From contig CAZWCX010000079.1 in NCBI GenBank assembly GCA_964632945.1, forward strand, positions 1-34,126: a stretch of DNA of 34,126 nucleotides, read 5' to 3'. Shown piece after piece: positions 1 to 9,501 of the stretch. The notes under the pieces were generated by a model, which had not been told where the DNA came from, made no database searches, and saw only the letters and a list, made by a program, of their open reading frames with translations. Made by a program: the position numbers and the translations under genes. The stretch comes from CAZWCX01 sp964632945. Its GTDB lineage: Bacteria > Planctomycetota > MHYJ01 > WSZJ01 > CAZWCX01. How positions within the stretch are numbered: position 1 is the first letter of the stretch; the number at the start of each line of letters is the position of its first letter.

Positions 1-1
1 C

Positions 2-790
2 CTGCCGCTCGACCTGGGCGACGTCGCCGGGATGCAGACCAAGTTTCAGATCTACACCGTCCCCGGCCAGGTGTACTACAACGGGACGCGCAAGCTGGTT
101 CTGCAGGGGGCGGACGGGGTGGTCTTCGTGGCCGACTCCAACCCGGACAAGCGCGCGGAAAACGTCGAGTCGCTGAAGAACCTGGAGGAGAACCTCGCGG
201 AAAACGGCGTGGACATCAACACGATTCCGCTGGTCCTGCAGTACAACAAGCGCGACTTGCCGACGACCATGACCATCGAAGAGATGAACAAGGATCTCAA
301 CCGATTCGAAGCGCCGACCACCGAGGCGGTGGCCTACAAGGGGGAGGGGGTACTGCCCACCCTGAAGGTGATTTCGAAGCTGGTGCTGCAGAACCTGAAC
401 AAGGAGTACGCGGGGGGCGGCAAATCCCCGGTGGTCAAGGCGAGACCGACCCCCGCCGCGACCCCCGCGGTGGGATCGGCGGGCGCGGCCAAGCCTGCTG
501 TCGCCACGGCGACGGCCCCGGAGAAGCCCGCGCCGGCCCCCGCGCCGGCGGTGCCTGCCAAGCCCGCGGCTCCGCCGGCCATGCCGGCTCCCGACCTCGG
601 CAAGGCGCCGCCGAAATTCGTCCCCAAGTCCCCCTCCAAGCCGGTGCGCACCGCCCCCGAGCCGGCCAAGCCTGCGCCGGCCGCCGTGGCCCCGAGCGCC
701 GGAGAAAAGAAGTCGGGGATGATCTGGGTCTTCGCCGCGATCGGTCTGCTCGGCGGGGCCCTGGCGGTTTATTTCTTTGTCCTGCGCTAG
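2..790 (+). CDS. MglA-like small GTPase with Pro/Ala linker and C-terminal membrane anchor (5' truncated)
   Basis: The gene enters from the left edge: the frame is open from base 2 and the first visible residues (LPLDLGDVAG) match the switch region of MglA-type GTPases, so the P-loop lies outside the window. Visible motifs are TVPGQ (the MglA form of the G3 box, with Thr in place of the usual Asp), DGVVFVADS, and NKRD (G4). After the GTPase fold, at about residue 130 counted from the Met at base 32, comes a linker of roughly 95 residues rich in Pro, Ala and Lys. One hydrophobic helix (about residues 228-250) follows and ends in LR. Myxococcus MglA is a soluble protein of about 195 residues, so linker and anchor are additions. 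The hydrophobic C-terminus suggests a tail-anchored protein with the GTPase in the cytoplasm; this is inference. The roadblock gene downstream is its likely partner. Confidence 0.88.
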   Translation: MPLDLGDVAGMQTKFQIYTVPGQVYYNGTRKLVLQGADGVVFVADSNPDKRAENVESLKNLEENLAENGVDINTIPLVLQYNKRDLPTTMTIEEMNKDLNRFEAPTTEAVAYKGEGVLPTLKVISKLVLQNLNKEYAGGGKSPVVKARPTPAATPAVGSAGAAKPAVATATAPEKPAPAPAPAVPAKPAAPPAMPAPDLGKAPPKFVPKSPSKPVRTAPEPAKPAPAAVAPSAGEKKSGMIWVFAAIGLLGGALAVYFFVLR

Positions 791-805
791 AAACTGTTCT
801 ATACT
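777..805 (+). promoter_or_regulatory. Probable sigma70-type promoter for the roadblock gene
   Basis: TTGTCC (777-782) and TATACT (800-805) are separated by 17 bases. The -35 box lies inside the last codons of the GTPase gene. Transcription would start near 812, giving a leader of about 40 bases before the ATG at 853. The roadblock gene could therefore be expressed without the GTPase. Confidence 0.5.
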
Positions 806-852
806 GCGGGGATGCGCGCGGGCGCGATGACTTCCCCTTTCAGGATCGTGCC

Positions 853-1359
853 ATGAAGGACGAACAACTCCGACAAAAGCGACTGGTCTTCTACAAGGAG
901 GACCTCGCGCGCATCGAGCGCATGCTCAAGGACTTTCTCGAGCTTTCCAAGGGCAAATGCGCCCTGCTGATCGACAAGGACGGCCATCCGGTCACCCGGA
1001 TGGGCGTGGCCGCGACCTACGACCTCGACACCATTTCCGCGCTCGTGGCCGGATCCTTTGCCGCCACGAAGGAAATGGCCCGGCTGTTGGGTGAAGAGGA
1101 ATTCAGCGTGCTGTTCCACCAGGGCGCCAAGGACAACATCCAGCTTTCCCTGGTGGGGGATCGGACCCTCCTGGCGGTCATCTTCGACGACAAGACGACC
1201 GTCGGCATGGTGCGCCTCTACGCGAACGAACTGGCCAAGAAACTCGGCCAGGTGTTCGACGAGATCCACACCCGGAAGCCCGAAGCGGGCGGCGAGAAGA
1301 TGGACAAGGCGTTCGGCGACAAGGCGGCCGGGCGACTGGACGACCTCTTCGGCAAGTAG
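853..1359 (+). CDS. Roadblock/LC7 domain protein (MglB-like)
   Basis: This is a 168-residue protein with a roadblock/LC7 fold at about residues 15-140. The core strand CALLIDKDGHPVTRMG (36-51) is the typical first beta hairpin, and LLAVIFDDKTTVGMVRLYA (106-124) is the second sheet and helix. Roadblock proteins of the MglB class act as GTPase-activating proteins or scaffolds for MglA-type GTPases, and the gene directly follows one. It carries an N-terminal helix of about 30 residues and a charged tail (142-168) ending in LDDLFGK that could be a binding peptide. No signal peptide or membrane segment is seen, so it is probably cytoplasmic. An AGGA sequence lies 7 bases before the ATG. The pairing with the GTPase is inferred from gene order. 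Confidence 0.85.
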   Translation: MKDEQLRQKRLVFYKEDLARIERMLKDFLELSKGKCALLIDKDGHPVTRMGVAATYDLDTISALVAGSFAATKEMARLLGEEEFSVLFHQGAKDNIQLSLVGDRTLLAVIFDDKTTVGMVRLYANELAKKLGQVFDEIHTRKPEAGGEKMDKAFGDKAAGRLDDLFGK

Positions 1360-1386
1360 CCGATCGCCACCGGACATGGACGGACG

Positions 1387-1420
1387 GCGGGGCGCCGCGC
1401 GGGCGTCCCGCGGTCGTTTT
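1387..1420 (+). terminator. Rho-independent terminator after the roadblock gene
   Basis: A 10-bp stem (1387-1396 with 1402-1411, including one G-T pair) encloses a 5-base loop and is followed by TTTT at 1417-1420. It lies 27 bases after the roadblock stop, in the gap between convergent genes. Confidence 0.65.
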
Positions 1421-1432
1421 CGGGCAGACGAC

Positions 1433-2391
<959 letters not shown>

Positions 2392-2395
<4 letters not shown>

Positions 2396-4434
2396 GGCGG
2401 GCCTTCGACCTCGACCACGAGCAGGGGGACGCGATGGCGGAACGACGGCTTCTGCCCGTTGATTTTGAGATCGATCGGATCCTGCTTCAACCGCACGAGG
2501 ACGAAGAGTCCGGAACGCGCGAGCCCGCGAATCCGCTCGACCGCGTAGTCGAGCCACGCGATCGGGAACTCTTCTTCGGGCAACTCGAGCATCGTGACCA
2601 GTTCCTTTGCGGTGGTCTGACGGGCGGCGGTGAGCGCCACCGCGACGGTTGCCCCGGGGGCGGCCTCGAACCCCGTGGATCGCAACGACCAGCCGTGACC
2701 GAGGACGACCGCGTCGGCGAAGGCCGAATCGCTCCGGTTCTCGAGGGTCACACCGCCGTCGCGCAGGACGGCGCGCACCGGTCCGCCCAGGTCGTGCCAG
2801 CCGCGGCCTTGGAACACGCCGGTGTCCCAGAGCTTGAGGTGGAAGTCGTCGATCCGGGTTGCGGATCCCTGCTGGATCCGCAAGACCTGGGCGGCGGCGT
2901 CGGCCCGTGAGGCGTAGATCGGCAGGGGGATCATGCCGTCGCCGAACTCGATCGAGTACCCGCGGGCGGAAGCGGCGTAGACGCATCCGTAACTCAGGAT
3001 CATCGCGTTCGGGCTGTCCGGGCCCGCCACCGCCAGCGTGCCCGCCTGCACCAGCGTGGTCACGCCGCGGGTCGCATATCCGATCGCCACGATGAGGCCC
3101 ACGAAACCGCCGGCGATGAGCGGGACGGTGATGACCGTATAGATGTGAAGGTTGAGCCGCCGCAACACGAGATAGTTCACCGGTCCGACCACGACGACAT
3201 AGACCAGGATCAGGCCGAACAGCAGGATCATCGACGGCATACGGGACATGCCGCGGGCCATCATTTCGACGCGCGGGTCGAGCTGCTGCTGGGAGGCGGG
3301 ACCGTAGTAGGTCTCGACGTTGTCCGCGGTCCAGGTGTCCCGGCTCGCCGGTTCGGGGATGAGGGAGGCGACCTCGCGCCAAAAGTCGGGGCGGTCCTTC
3401 CAGCCGGTGAAGGGCGGGCGGCCCAGGTCGAACCCGAGCATCCAGACCGAGCCCAGGCCGGCGCGGTACTCGCGCAGCCATGAGTCTTCGCTCCCCCCCT
3501 TGCGCGGGGTCCCGCCGCTGAACGGGTAGAACGGAAACGGTTCCCGCGCGTGCAGGGGACCGAACGACCTTTCCAACTCGGGCAGCCCCTGGACCACGCG
3601 CGGTTGCACGACCGGCAGCGCGACCAGCCGCTTGAGGAGTTCGTTTTCCAGCCAGAGCGGGTCCGGCCCGGGCGAAACCAGGAGGTTTCCGCCGGAGCGC
3701 ACCCATTCGATCAGCGCGGTGCGCTGGGCCTCCGAGAGTTCTCCGACGTTGAAGTCATGAAGGAGCACGAGGTGGAACCGCTCGTACCCGAGCCAGTGGT
3801 CGGGAAGGGCGTCGATGCGGGCGTCCCGCGCCAGGAACCGTGCGCGGGAACCGCCGAAGCCCTCCGGGCCGGCCTCCTCGAGGCGCAGGGGCAGATCGGC
3901 CATCAGGCCGGGGACGCGGCTGATGCTGAGGTGGCGCCGCGCCATGACCCGCTTGAGCGCGAGGCGCGCGCGCCGGACCGCTCCCCGCCCCTCGGGTTCG
4001 AAGGCCGCCTCGATCTCCCCCTCGTCGTGGCTGAGCGGGGGGACGAAGAGGAGATAGTGGAGGTCGCGGCGGGACTGCCGGGGGAACACCTCGGCGGAGT
4101 GGGCTTCGCCGCGCAGTTCCTTTCCGTAGAGCAGGTAGCGGGCCACGACGCGGCCCCGCAGTTCGGCCTCGCTTTGATTGAGGACCCGGATCCGCACGGG
4201 CAGCCAACCGGCCTCGCAGGAGTCGCCGAGGGCGGAGTCGACGTCGATCTGGATGGGGTCGGGGGCGGCGGGCTCCTGGGCGCCGGCGGGCGGGGCGGGG
4301 AACGCCGCGGCGACGGCCGCGAGGAGGACCGCCGCGAACGCGAGGGTCCGCGGCCGCCCGCTCCCGGACGGGGCCGGGTTCGGGGCTCCCGCGCGGCGCG
4401 GAGAGAGTGCGGATCGCAGCGGCGCGCGATTCAT
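2392..4434 (-). CDS. Large secreted/membrane protein with a GATase-like domain, of MoxR operons
   Basis: This 680-residue protein has a hydrophobic signal at about 31-52 after a long basic N-terminus. A beta-rich extracytoplasmic part follows, then a Rossmann/GATase-like segment (about 218-260, FHLVLLHDFNVGELS...WVRSGGNLLVSPG). Two membrane helices (about 402-422 and 432-452) are joined by the motif VVGPVNYLVLRRLNLH, and the C-terminal 220 residues are probably periplasmic. The pattern (GG.L.V element plus GPVNYLVLRR) recurs in uncharacterised proteins encoded beside MoxR and ABC ATPases. An AGGAG sits 6 bases before the ATG. It lies 24 bases after moxR and overlaps the ABC gene. A role in envelope assembly or transport with these two ATPases is inference; no enzymatic residues are evident. 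Confidence 0.7.
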
Positions 4435-4458
4435 GGGCGCTCCTGGTCCGGGGGCCGG

Positions 4459-5473
4459 TTAGGGGACGCCGACGGTTCGTTGGGTCGCCGGGGCGATCTC
4501 CGGCGTGCTTTCGACCACCTGCTTCACGATGGCGTTCGTCCGCACCCCCTCCGCCTCGCCTTCGAAGTTCAGGATCATGCGATGGCGCAGGGCGGGAACG
4601 GCGATCTTGCGGATGTCCTCGAACGAGGCATTGAAACGCCCGCGCATGAGCGCGAGGATCTTGGCGGCCAGGATCAGGGACTGCGCGCCGCGGGGNNNNN
4701 NNNNNTCGCACATACTTCGCCGCGGCGGGGTGCGTCTCCGGCACGCCCGGATGGGTCGCGAGCACGAGGCGCGCCGCGTAGTGAAGCACATGCTCCGCCA
4801 CCGGCACGTCCCGCGCCAGGTCGCGCAATTTCAGGATTTGCTCCCCGGAGAGCACCGGCGTCGGGCGGGCGGTCTCCCGCTTGGTCGTGCGTTTGAGCAC
4901 CTCGACCAGCTGGTCCACCCGGGACGGGGGGACTTCGATCTTGAAGAAGAACCGGTCCAGCTGCGCCTCCGGCAGCGGGTAGGTCCCTTCCATCTCGATC
5001 GGGTTCTGCGTGGCCAGCACGAAGAACGGATCCGGCAGCGGGTGGCGCTCGCCGGCGGCCGTGACCGTGCGCTCCTGCATCGCCTCGAGCAGGGCGGACT
5101 GGGTCTTGGGCGTCGCCCGGTTGATCTCGTCCGCGAGCACGACGTTGCCGAAGATCGGTCCGGGCTGGAACTGGAACTTGCGCGCGCCCCCCGGTCCTTC
5201 CACCACGACCTGGGTGCCGGTGATGTCGGCGGGCATCAGGTCCGGTGTGAACTGGATGCGAACGAAGCGCAGCGACAGCGACTCGGCGAGCGTGCGCACG
5301 AGCAGGGTCTTGCCGAGGCCGGGGACACCTTCGAGCAGGACATGGCCGCCGGCGAGGAGGCCGATGACCACCTGCTCGACGACATCGTCGTACCCGACGA
5401 TGACCTTGGCGACTTCCTGGCGAAGCGCGGTGACGCGATCGCGGAAGAACTCGACGTCCTGTTCGATGGCCAC
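4459..5473 (-). CDS. MoxR family AAA+ ATPase (interrupted by a 10-base N gap)
   Basis: This is a MoxR-type AAA+ chaperone with Walker A GVPGLGKT (49-56), Walker B VLADEI (112-117), sensor Asn157 in ATQNP, and arginine-finger region PEAQLDRF. The reading frame breaks at the N run 4696-4705. Before it the protein reads AAKYVR, after it PRGAQSLILAAKI, as in family members where about four residues (Y-G-A-S type) join these motifs. Twelve bases are therefore expected where ten Ns stand, and I treat this as one intact gene of about 339 residues, not a pseudogene. The start is a GTG at 5473 with GAGGAG 6 bases upstream. MoxR proteins assist maturation or metal insertion of partner proteins. The DUF58/VWA genes usual in such operons are absent here. 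Confidence 0.9.
4696..4705. other. Assembly gap (10 N) inside moxR
   Basis: Ten undetermined bases stand at a point where the flanking protein parts are in different frames. Comparison with the MoxR family suggests that about 12 bases are missing, so the gap length is a placeholder. Confidence 0.95.
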
Positions 5474-5527
5474 GGCGACTCCTCGCGAGGGGGGCGCGTC
5501 CGGCGCGGACGCAAAGGGCGTGGGGAC

Positions 5528-5557
5528 ACTGTAGCGCGGGCCGGGGCGGGTTGTCCA
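5528..5557 (-). promoter_or_regulatory. Probable promoter of the moxR operon
   Basis: Read on the minus strand, TGGACA (5557-5552) and TACAGT (5533-5528) are 18 bases apart. The start point would be near 5521, about 48 bases before the GTG of moxR. Confidence 0.5.
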
Positions 5558-5634
5558 GCGTGCGCGGAATCCCGACGCGCGGATCCGTCGGACCCGCCCG
5601 GTTCGACAGGACGCGTCGGCCGCCCCGCAATTCC

Positions 5635-5663
5635 TTGCCGCGGCGGGCAGTTTCCCCTAGGCT
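5635..5663 (+). promoter_or_regulatory. Probable promoter of hflK-hflC
   Basis: TTGCCG (5635-5640) and TAGGCT (5658-5663) are spaced by 17 bases. The hflK ATG at 5703 follows after a G-rich ribosome-binding stretch (GGAGGGGGGGAG). The moxR promoter lies divergently about 80 bases away. Confidence 0.45.
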
Positions 5664-5702
5664 GGATCGCGCCAGAAAACGGACCATCATGGAGGGGGGG
5701 AG

Positions 5703-6707
5703 ATGCCCATCGACGATTCCGCCGAAGAACGCGCGCTGGCCATCCGGCGCATGTTCGACCTCACCGGTTTCGGCTTCCTCGTATTCCTCGCCTTGTGGGC
5801 CGTCCCGTCCATGGTCTACAAGCTCGACGACCGCAAGGGGGAGCAGGTCGTGATCCAGCGATTCGGCCGCTTCGTCCGCACCGAGTCGGACGCCGGCGTC
5901 AATCTCAAGCTCCCGTGGCCGATCGAGAGCGGCACCGTCGTGTCGACCAGCGAGATCCACCGCCTCGAGGTCGGCTTTACGACCACCTCGATCGAGCAGG
6001 AGGACTTCAAGGATCAGCCGGAGCACAGCGTGTCGATCACGCGCGACCAGAACCTCGTCGACGCGGAGTACACCGTGCAGTGGCAGGTCAAGGACCCGGC
6101 CGCCTATCTGTTCCAGGTGGCGCAGGTGGAACGGACGGTGAGTCAGGTCGCCCAGACGGTCATGCGCGGGATCGTCGCCAACCGCGACGTCGACGAGATC
6201 CTCGTCGGCGATCGGAACGCGATGCAGAACGAAGCGCGCGAGGAGATGCAGCGGATCCTGGACGCGTATCAATCCGGGGTCCAGTTGCTCAACGTCCAGT
6301 TCCAGGACGTCCACGCCCCCCAGCAGGTCGTCGAGGCATTCAACGACGTGCAACGGGCCAAGGAGGACATGGAGACCGCCCAGAACGAGGGGCGGCGGAT
6401 CTACAACGAACGGATCCCGGTCGCCGAAGGCGACGCGTTGCGCATTCTGGCGGAGGCCGAGGCCTATCGCGTGCGCCGCGTGAACGAGGCGAAGGGGGAC
6501 GCCGGGAGATTCCTGGCCATTCTCGCGCAATACCGCACCAATCCGGATCTCGTGCGGCGGCAGCTCCACCTCGAAGCGATGCAGGAGGTCCTTCCCCGGC
6601 TCAAGAAGACCATCGTGGACGACGGCCTCGACCTGGGGTTGTTCCTGGACGGACAGGCCGGCATGCCCGGCCTGAAGCCCGCCGCCGGCGGGGGAGGGGG
6701 GAAGTGA
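5703..6707 (+). CDS. hflK: HflK-like SPFH/band-7 membrane protein
   Basis: This 334-residue protein has a single N-terminal membrane helix (about 22-39), an SPFH/band-7 domain (about 44-230) and a long helical region with the HflK-typical run APQQVVEAFNDVQRAKEDMETAQNE. The tail is Gly-rich. HflK and HflC form a large membrane cage around the FtsH protease and modulate its access to membrane substrates. Here the N-terminus is short and lacks the Gly-rich cytoplasmic segment of E. coli HflK. The stop shares one base with the start of hflC, so the two are coupled. No ftsH is in the window. Confidence 0.9.
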   Translation: MPIDDSAEERALAIRRMFDLTGFGFLVFLALWAVPSMVYKLDDRKGEQVVIQRFGRFVRTESDAGVNLKLPWPIESGTVVSTSEIHRLEVGFTTTSIEQEDFKDQPEHSVSITRDQNLVDAEYTVQWQVKDPAAYLFQVAQVERTVSQVAQTVMRGIVANRDVDEILVGDRNAMQNEAREEMQRILDAYQSGVQLLNVQFQDVHAPQQVVEAFNDVQRAKEDMETAQNEGRRIYNERIPVAEGDALRILAEAEAYRVRRVNEAKGDAGRFLAILAQYRTNPDLVRRQLHLEAMQEVLPRLKKTIVDDGLDLGLFLDGQAGMPGLKPAAGGGGGK

Positions 6708-7585
6708 TGAATGTCGTTCGCCGGATCCTGTGGATCGGGATCGCCTCGTTCCTGTTCCTCGCGTTCTCCTGGTCGATGATGACCGAAACCGTCGACCAGG
6801 CCGAGTTCGCCGTCGTCGCCCTCTTCGGCAACGTGAAATCGATCGTGGACGAGCCCGGGCTCATCGTGGTCAATCCGCTGTCGACGGTCACCAAGGTGCC
6901 GCGGCGCGTCCTCGAATACACCTCGGACAAGCCCTCCGCCGCCCCGACCGGCGACAAGAAGAACGTCGTCATCAGCCACTTCACCAAGTACCGGATCGTC
7001 GACCCGGTCAAGTTCCTGCGCACCGTCCGCACGAAATTCGGCGCCGACAACGCCATCGCCGACATCATCTACTCGGAGCTGAAGAGCGAGATCAGCCGCC
7101 ATCCGCTCGAAAAAGTGATCACCGACCGGCAGGAAATGGCCAAGAGCATCATCGCCCACTCCCGGGACCGGATCGCCGAGTATGGGATCGAGCTCGTCGA
7201 CTTCCGCGTCAAGCACTCCGAACTGCCGGAGAACGTGATCGGCTCGGTGTACACGCGCATGCGCGCGGAACGGGCGCAGATGGCGCAGACGTACCGCTCC
7301 GAAGGCGCGAAGAAGAAGATGGAGCTCACCGCCGGGGCCGAACGCAAGGAGAAGGAAATCCTCTCGGAGGCCTACCGGAAGAAGCAGGAGATCATGGGGC
7401 AGGGCGATGCCGAGGCGCTGCAAATCCTTCAGGATGCGTATTCCCGGGATGTCGACCTGGCGCTGTTCCTCAAGACCCTGGATGTCTACCGGATCGCTCT
7501 GGAAGAACGCAACACCCAGGTCATCCTGTCGACCGGTTCGGAATTGATGAAGTACCTGAACGATCCGGGGAAGCCCGGAAAATAG
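6707..7585 (+). CDS. hflC: HflC-like SPFH/band-7 membrane protein
   Basis: This 292-residue protein has an N-terminal signal anchor (about 5-24), a band-7 domain with FAVVALFGNVKSIVDEPGL, and a C-terminal helical part with the HflC motifs VYTRMRAERAQMAQTYRSEG and GQGDAEALQI. It is the second subunit of the HflKC complex that surrounds FtsH. The ATG overlaps the hflK stop (TGATG), which fixes the start. About 400 bases without a clear gene follow it. Confidence 0.92.
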   Translation: MNVVRRILWIGIASFLFLAFSWSMMTETVDQAEFAVVALFGNVKSIVDEPGLIVVNPLSTVTKVPRRVLEYTSDKPSAAPTGDKKNVVISHFTKYRIVDPVKFLRTVRTKFGADNAIADIIYSELKSEISRHPLEKVITDRQEMAKSIIAHSRDRIAEYGIELVDFRVKHSELPENVIGSVYTRMRAERAQMAQTYRSEGAKKKMELTAGAERKEKEILSEAYRKKQEIMGQGDAEALQILQDAYSRDVDLALFLKTLDVYRIALEERNTQVILSTGSELMKYLNDPGKPGK

Positions 7586-7986
7586 CGGGTGAACGCGTTT
7601 CCGGCCCCGCCGCCCGCGAATGGCCGCGGCGCTCGAAGGCGGGAGCGAGTCCCGCTCGCCCCCGTGCCGTCCTGCGACGACTCTCCGGGGTTCATGCCGC
7701 GCGCCACGACCCACCCGGGGGGCGCGTGGGGGCCGGGGGGCGACGTTCCCGGTTCCCGCATCCTGGACCCTGCCGCCGTCCGGAGATTCGCGGCCCGATC
7801 GGGCCGAGCCGGACGGTGCGAGGCGGCGCGCGGTCCCGGGGAGCCTGCGAACCCTCGTGGCGGCGTTCCGCCGACCTGGGTCGGGGCGGCCGCGCGGCGA
7901 TCGAAGTCCCGGATCCCGGTCCGGACGTCCACGCCGCCCGCCCCGGAGTCCCGTGAACCGGAACGGAAGCGCAACGGAGCATCCCC
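7586..7986. other. 401-base region without a supported gene
   Basis: Open frames here are Arg/Pro/Gly-rich and look non-coding. A small hairpin (7639-7644 with 7650-7655, loop of 5) lies 54 bases after hflC but has no T run. I see no convincing promoter for the gene at 7987. Confidence 0.5.
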
Positions 7987-8865
7987 ATGGACCTGTGCCT
8001 CTGGATCGCGGCGGGACTCGCCCTCCTGGCGGCGGTCGTCCTCGGCCCCCACAACGTGCGGATCGCCCGCGCACGCCGGGCCTATCGGGGCCTGCCGATC
8101 GGTGTGCGCGCGGCCTGCATCGACCGGATCGCCGCGGCCGGCGGCGCGAACCCCCCCTTCACCTTGCTCCTGCCCTGGGAGGACCCGCCCGCCGGAGTGG
8201 ACGCCGCCATCGCCTCGCGATTGGGCGGAGTCCCGTACGCGGAAGCAGGGGACACCTGGCCGGCCTTGGAAAGCGACTGGGACGGGTCCTATCAGGCCGG
8301 CGCGCCCGCGCCCTTCCTGCTCCAGGTCCTCTTGGACCATCCGGGCCTCGGTCCCGTGTGGCAGGGACGCCTCCTCACCATCTACCTCCGCGTCGGCGAC
8401 GAACCCTTCACCGTGCGCGCGTACCGCACGCCGTCGCCGGGGCGCCGGCGCGAACTCACGGGAGGGAGCGACCCGCTGCCGACCCTCGGGTTGCGCGCGG
8501 TGCCGAGTCCCGTACGGCCGGACGGAGAGGCCCTGCTCGAAAGCGTCCCCGGTCTCGCCGATGAGTTGCGCCGCCACCACCCGGACCCGCGGCGCCTCCT
8601 GGTTCAGGTCCTCCGCCCGGAGTACTACTCCGCGGAGATCGAAGCGTTCGACCTGGCCTTCGTCGGCGGCACGCCCGAACCCGTTCAGGGAATCGAGGAG
8701 CTCGTCCCCGGTCCGGCCTGCCCCGACTGCGGCAAGCCCATGCGGTTTCTCCTGCAATTCGGCGATTTCGTCCCGGGGATCCATCTGGGCGACACCGGAA
8801 CGGGTTACGTGTACGGATGCGACGATCACCCGGATCGGCTGGGAAGCGCGGTCCAGATGACGTGA
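7987..8865 (+). CDS. DUF1963/YwqG-like protein with N-terminal membrane helix and zinc-ribbon-like cysteines
   Basis: This 292-residue protein has a hydrophobic helix at 4-20, so it is probably membrane-anchored. The body resembles the DUF1963 (YwqG) family: SRLGGVPYAEAGDTWP (78-92), FLLQ strands, a second GG.P element (FVGGTPEP, 225-232) and a C-terminal MRFLLQFGDF...GDTGTGYVYGC. Cysteines 245 and 248 (CPDCG), Cys278 and His281 could bind zinc. The family has no firmly established function. It stands alone, between hflC and the GMC operon, on the same strand. The start ATG is placed just before the hydrophobic helix. A family match is likely but not certain. Confidence 0.65.
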   Translation: MDLCLWIAAGLALLAAVVLGPHNVRIARARRAYRGLPIGVRAACIDRIAAAGGANPPFTLLLPWEDPPAGVDAAIASRLGGVPYAEAGDTWPALESDWDGSYQAGAPAPFLLQVLLDHPGLGPVWQGRLLTIYLRVGDEPFTVRAYRTPSPGRRRELTGGSDPLPTLGLRAVPSPVRPDGEALLESVPGLADELRRHHPDPRRLLVQVLRPEYYSAEIEAFDLAFVGGTPEPVQGIEELVPGPACPDCGKPMRFLLQFGDFVPGIHLGDTGTGYVYGCDDHPDRLGSAVQMT

Positions 8866-8941
8866 CCGCGCCGGCCCCGGGAACCGCCGTGCGGGGCGCC
8901 CCGGAGGGCGGGATTCCGGGTCGGCCGGGGATCGCTGTTTA

Positions 8942-8957
8942 ATGACCATATAGTCAT
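8942..8957. promoter_or_regulatory. Palindromic operator-like site upstream of the GMC operon
   Basis: The inverted repeat ATGAC-catata-GTCAT is an AT-rich island in GC-rich DNA, 7 bases upstream of the -35 box at 8965. Its form fits a dimeric regulator; which one is unknown. Confidence 0.4.
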
Positions 8958-8964
8958 CTTTTTC

Positions 8965-8994
8965 TTGACGGCGGGGAGGAACGCGGAGTAGTCT
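8965..8994 (+). promoter_or_regulatory. Promoter of the GMC oxidoreductase operon, probably leaderless
   Basis: TTGACG (8965-8970) and TAGTCT (8989-8994) are 18 bases apart. The ATG of the first gene is at 9001, only 6 bases past the -10 box, where transcription itself would begin. GGGGAGGA at 8973-8980 lies within the promoter spacer, so it would not be in the transcript. Confidence 0.55.
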
Positions 8995-9000
8995 GAGGGC

Positions 9001-9501
9001 ATGAATGCTGCGAACCGGTTGCCGCCGTCCCGCGCGCGCGCCTTCGGGCCGCGGTCGCTGCGCGTGTTGCGCGCCCTCGCGGGGACGCTGATCCCGCGAG
9101 GCGGCGCGGTCGCGCCGGGGGGAGAGGACCTCGATCTCGACGCGACGGCCAACCGGTTCTTCGCGGACGTGGATCCCCTCTATGTCCACGGGTTCCGCGC
9201 CATGGTGTCGGCGGTCGAGTGGCTGCCCTGGCCGTTCGCGCCGAAGTGGCGCCGATTCACTTCCCTGGACGAGTCCGGGCGGGCGGCGGTGGTCGCCGCC
9301 TGGGCGGGGAGCCGCTGGTACTGGCGGCGCGGGGTCATCCTCGCCCTGAAGTCGTTCCTGGCCATGGCCTTCGCCTCCCACCCCGACGTGGAGCGCGCGG
9401 TCGGATACGAGCCTCGTTGTCTGCGCGGCGAGCCCAAGGATCCTCCGGAAGGGGACGGCGTGACGGGACGCGGGGTGGACCTGCCGGAGGGGTCCCCATG
9501 A
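9001..9501 (+). CDS. Small subunit of a GMC-type dehydrogenase (gluconate 2-dehydrogenase subunit 3-like)
   Basis: This 166-residue protein is rich in Trp and Arg, with SLRVLRALAGTLIPRGG near the N-terminus and LKSFLAMAFASHPDVERAVGY near the C-terminus. These are features of the small subunits encoded just before GMC flavoprotein dehydrogenases. No clear signal peptide is seen. It overlaps the oxidoreductase gene by 4 bases (ATGA at 9498), so the two are probably made in equal amounts. Assignment to the gluconate-2-dehydrogenase-subunit-3-like group rests on this pattern and on gene order. Confidence 0.6.
   Translation: MNAANRLPPSRARAFGPRSLRVLRALAGTLIPRGGAVAPGGEDLDLDATANRFFADVDPLYVHGFRAMVSAVEWLPWPFAPKWRRFTSLDESGRAAVVAAWAGSRWYWRRGVILALKSFLAMAFASHPDVERAVGYEPRCLRGEPKDPPEGDGVTGRGVDLPEGSP

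Noticed and set aside
3755..4695. MoxR reading continued past the N gap to a 572-residue protein
   Set aside because: The frame after the gap is wrong. The MoxR C-terminus (PRGAQSLILAAKI...) continues in another frame and stops at 4459.
4505..7585. A 1026-codon frame ending in HflC
   Set aside because: Only the last 292 codons, from the ATG at 6707, are HflC. The rest is antisense to moxR and out of frame with hflK.
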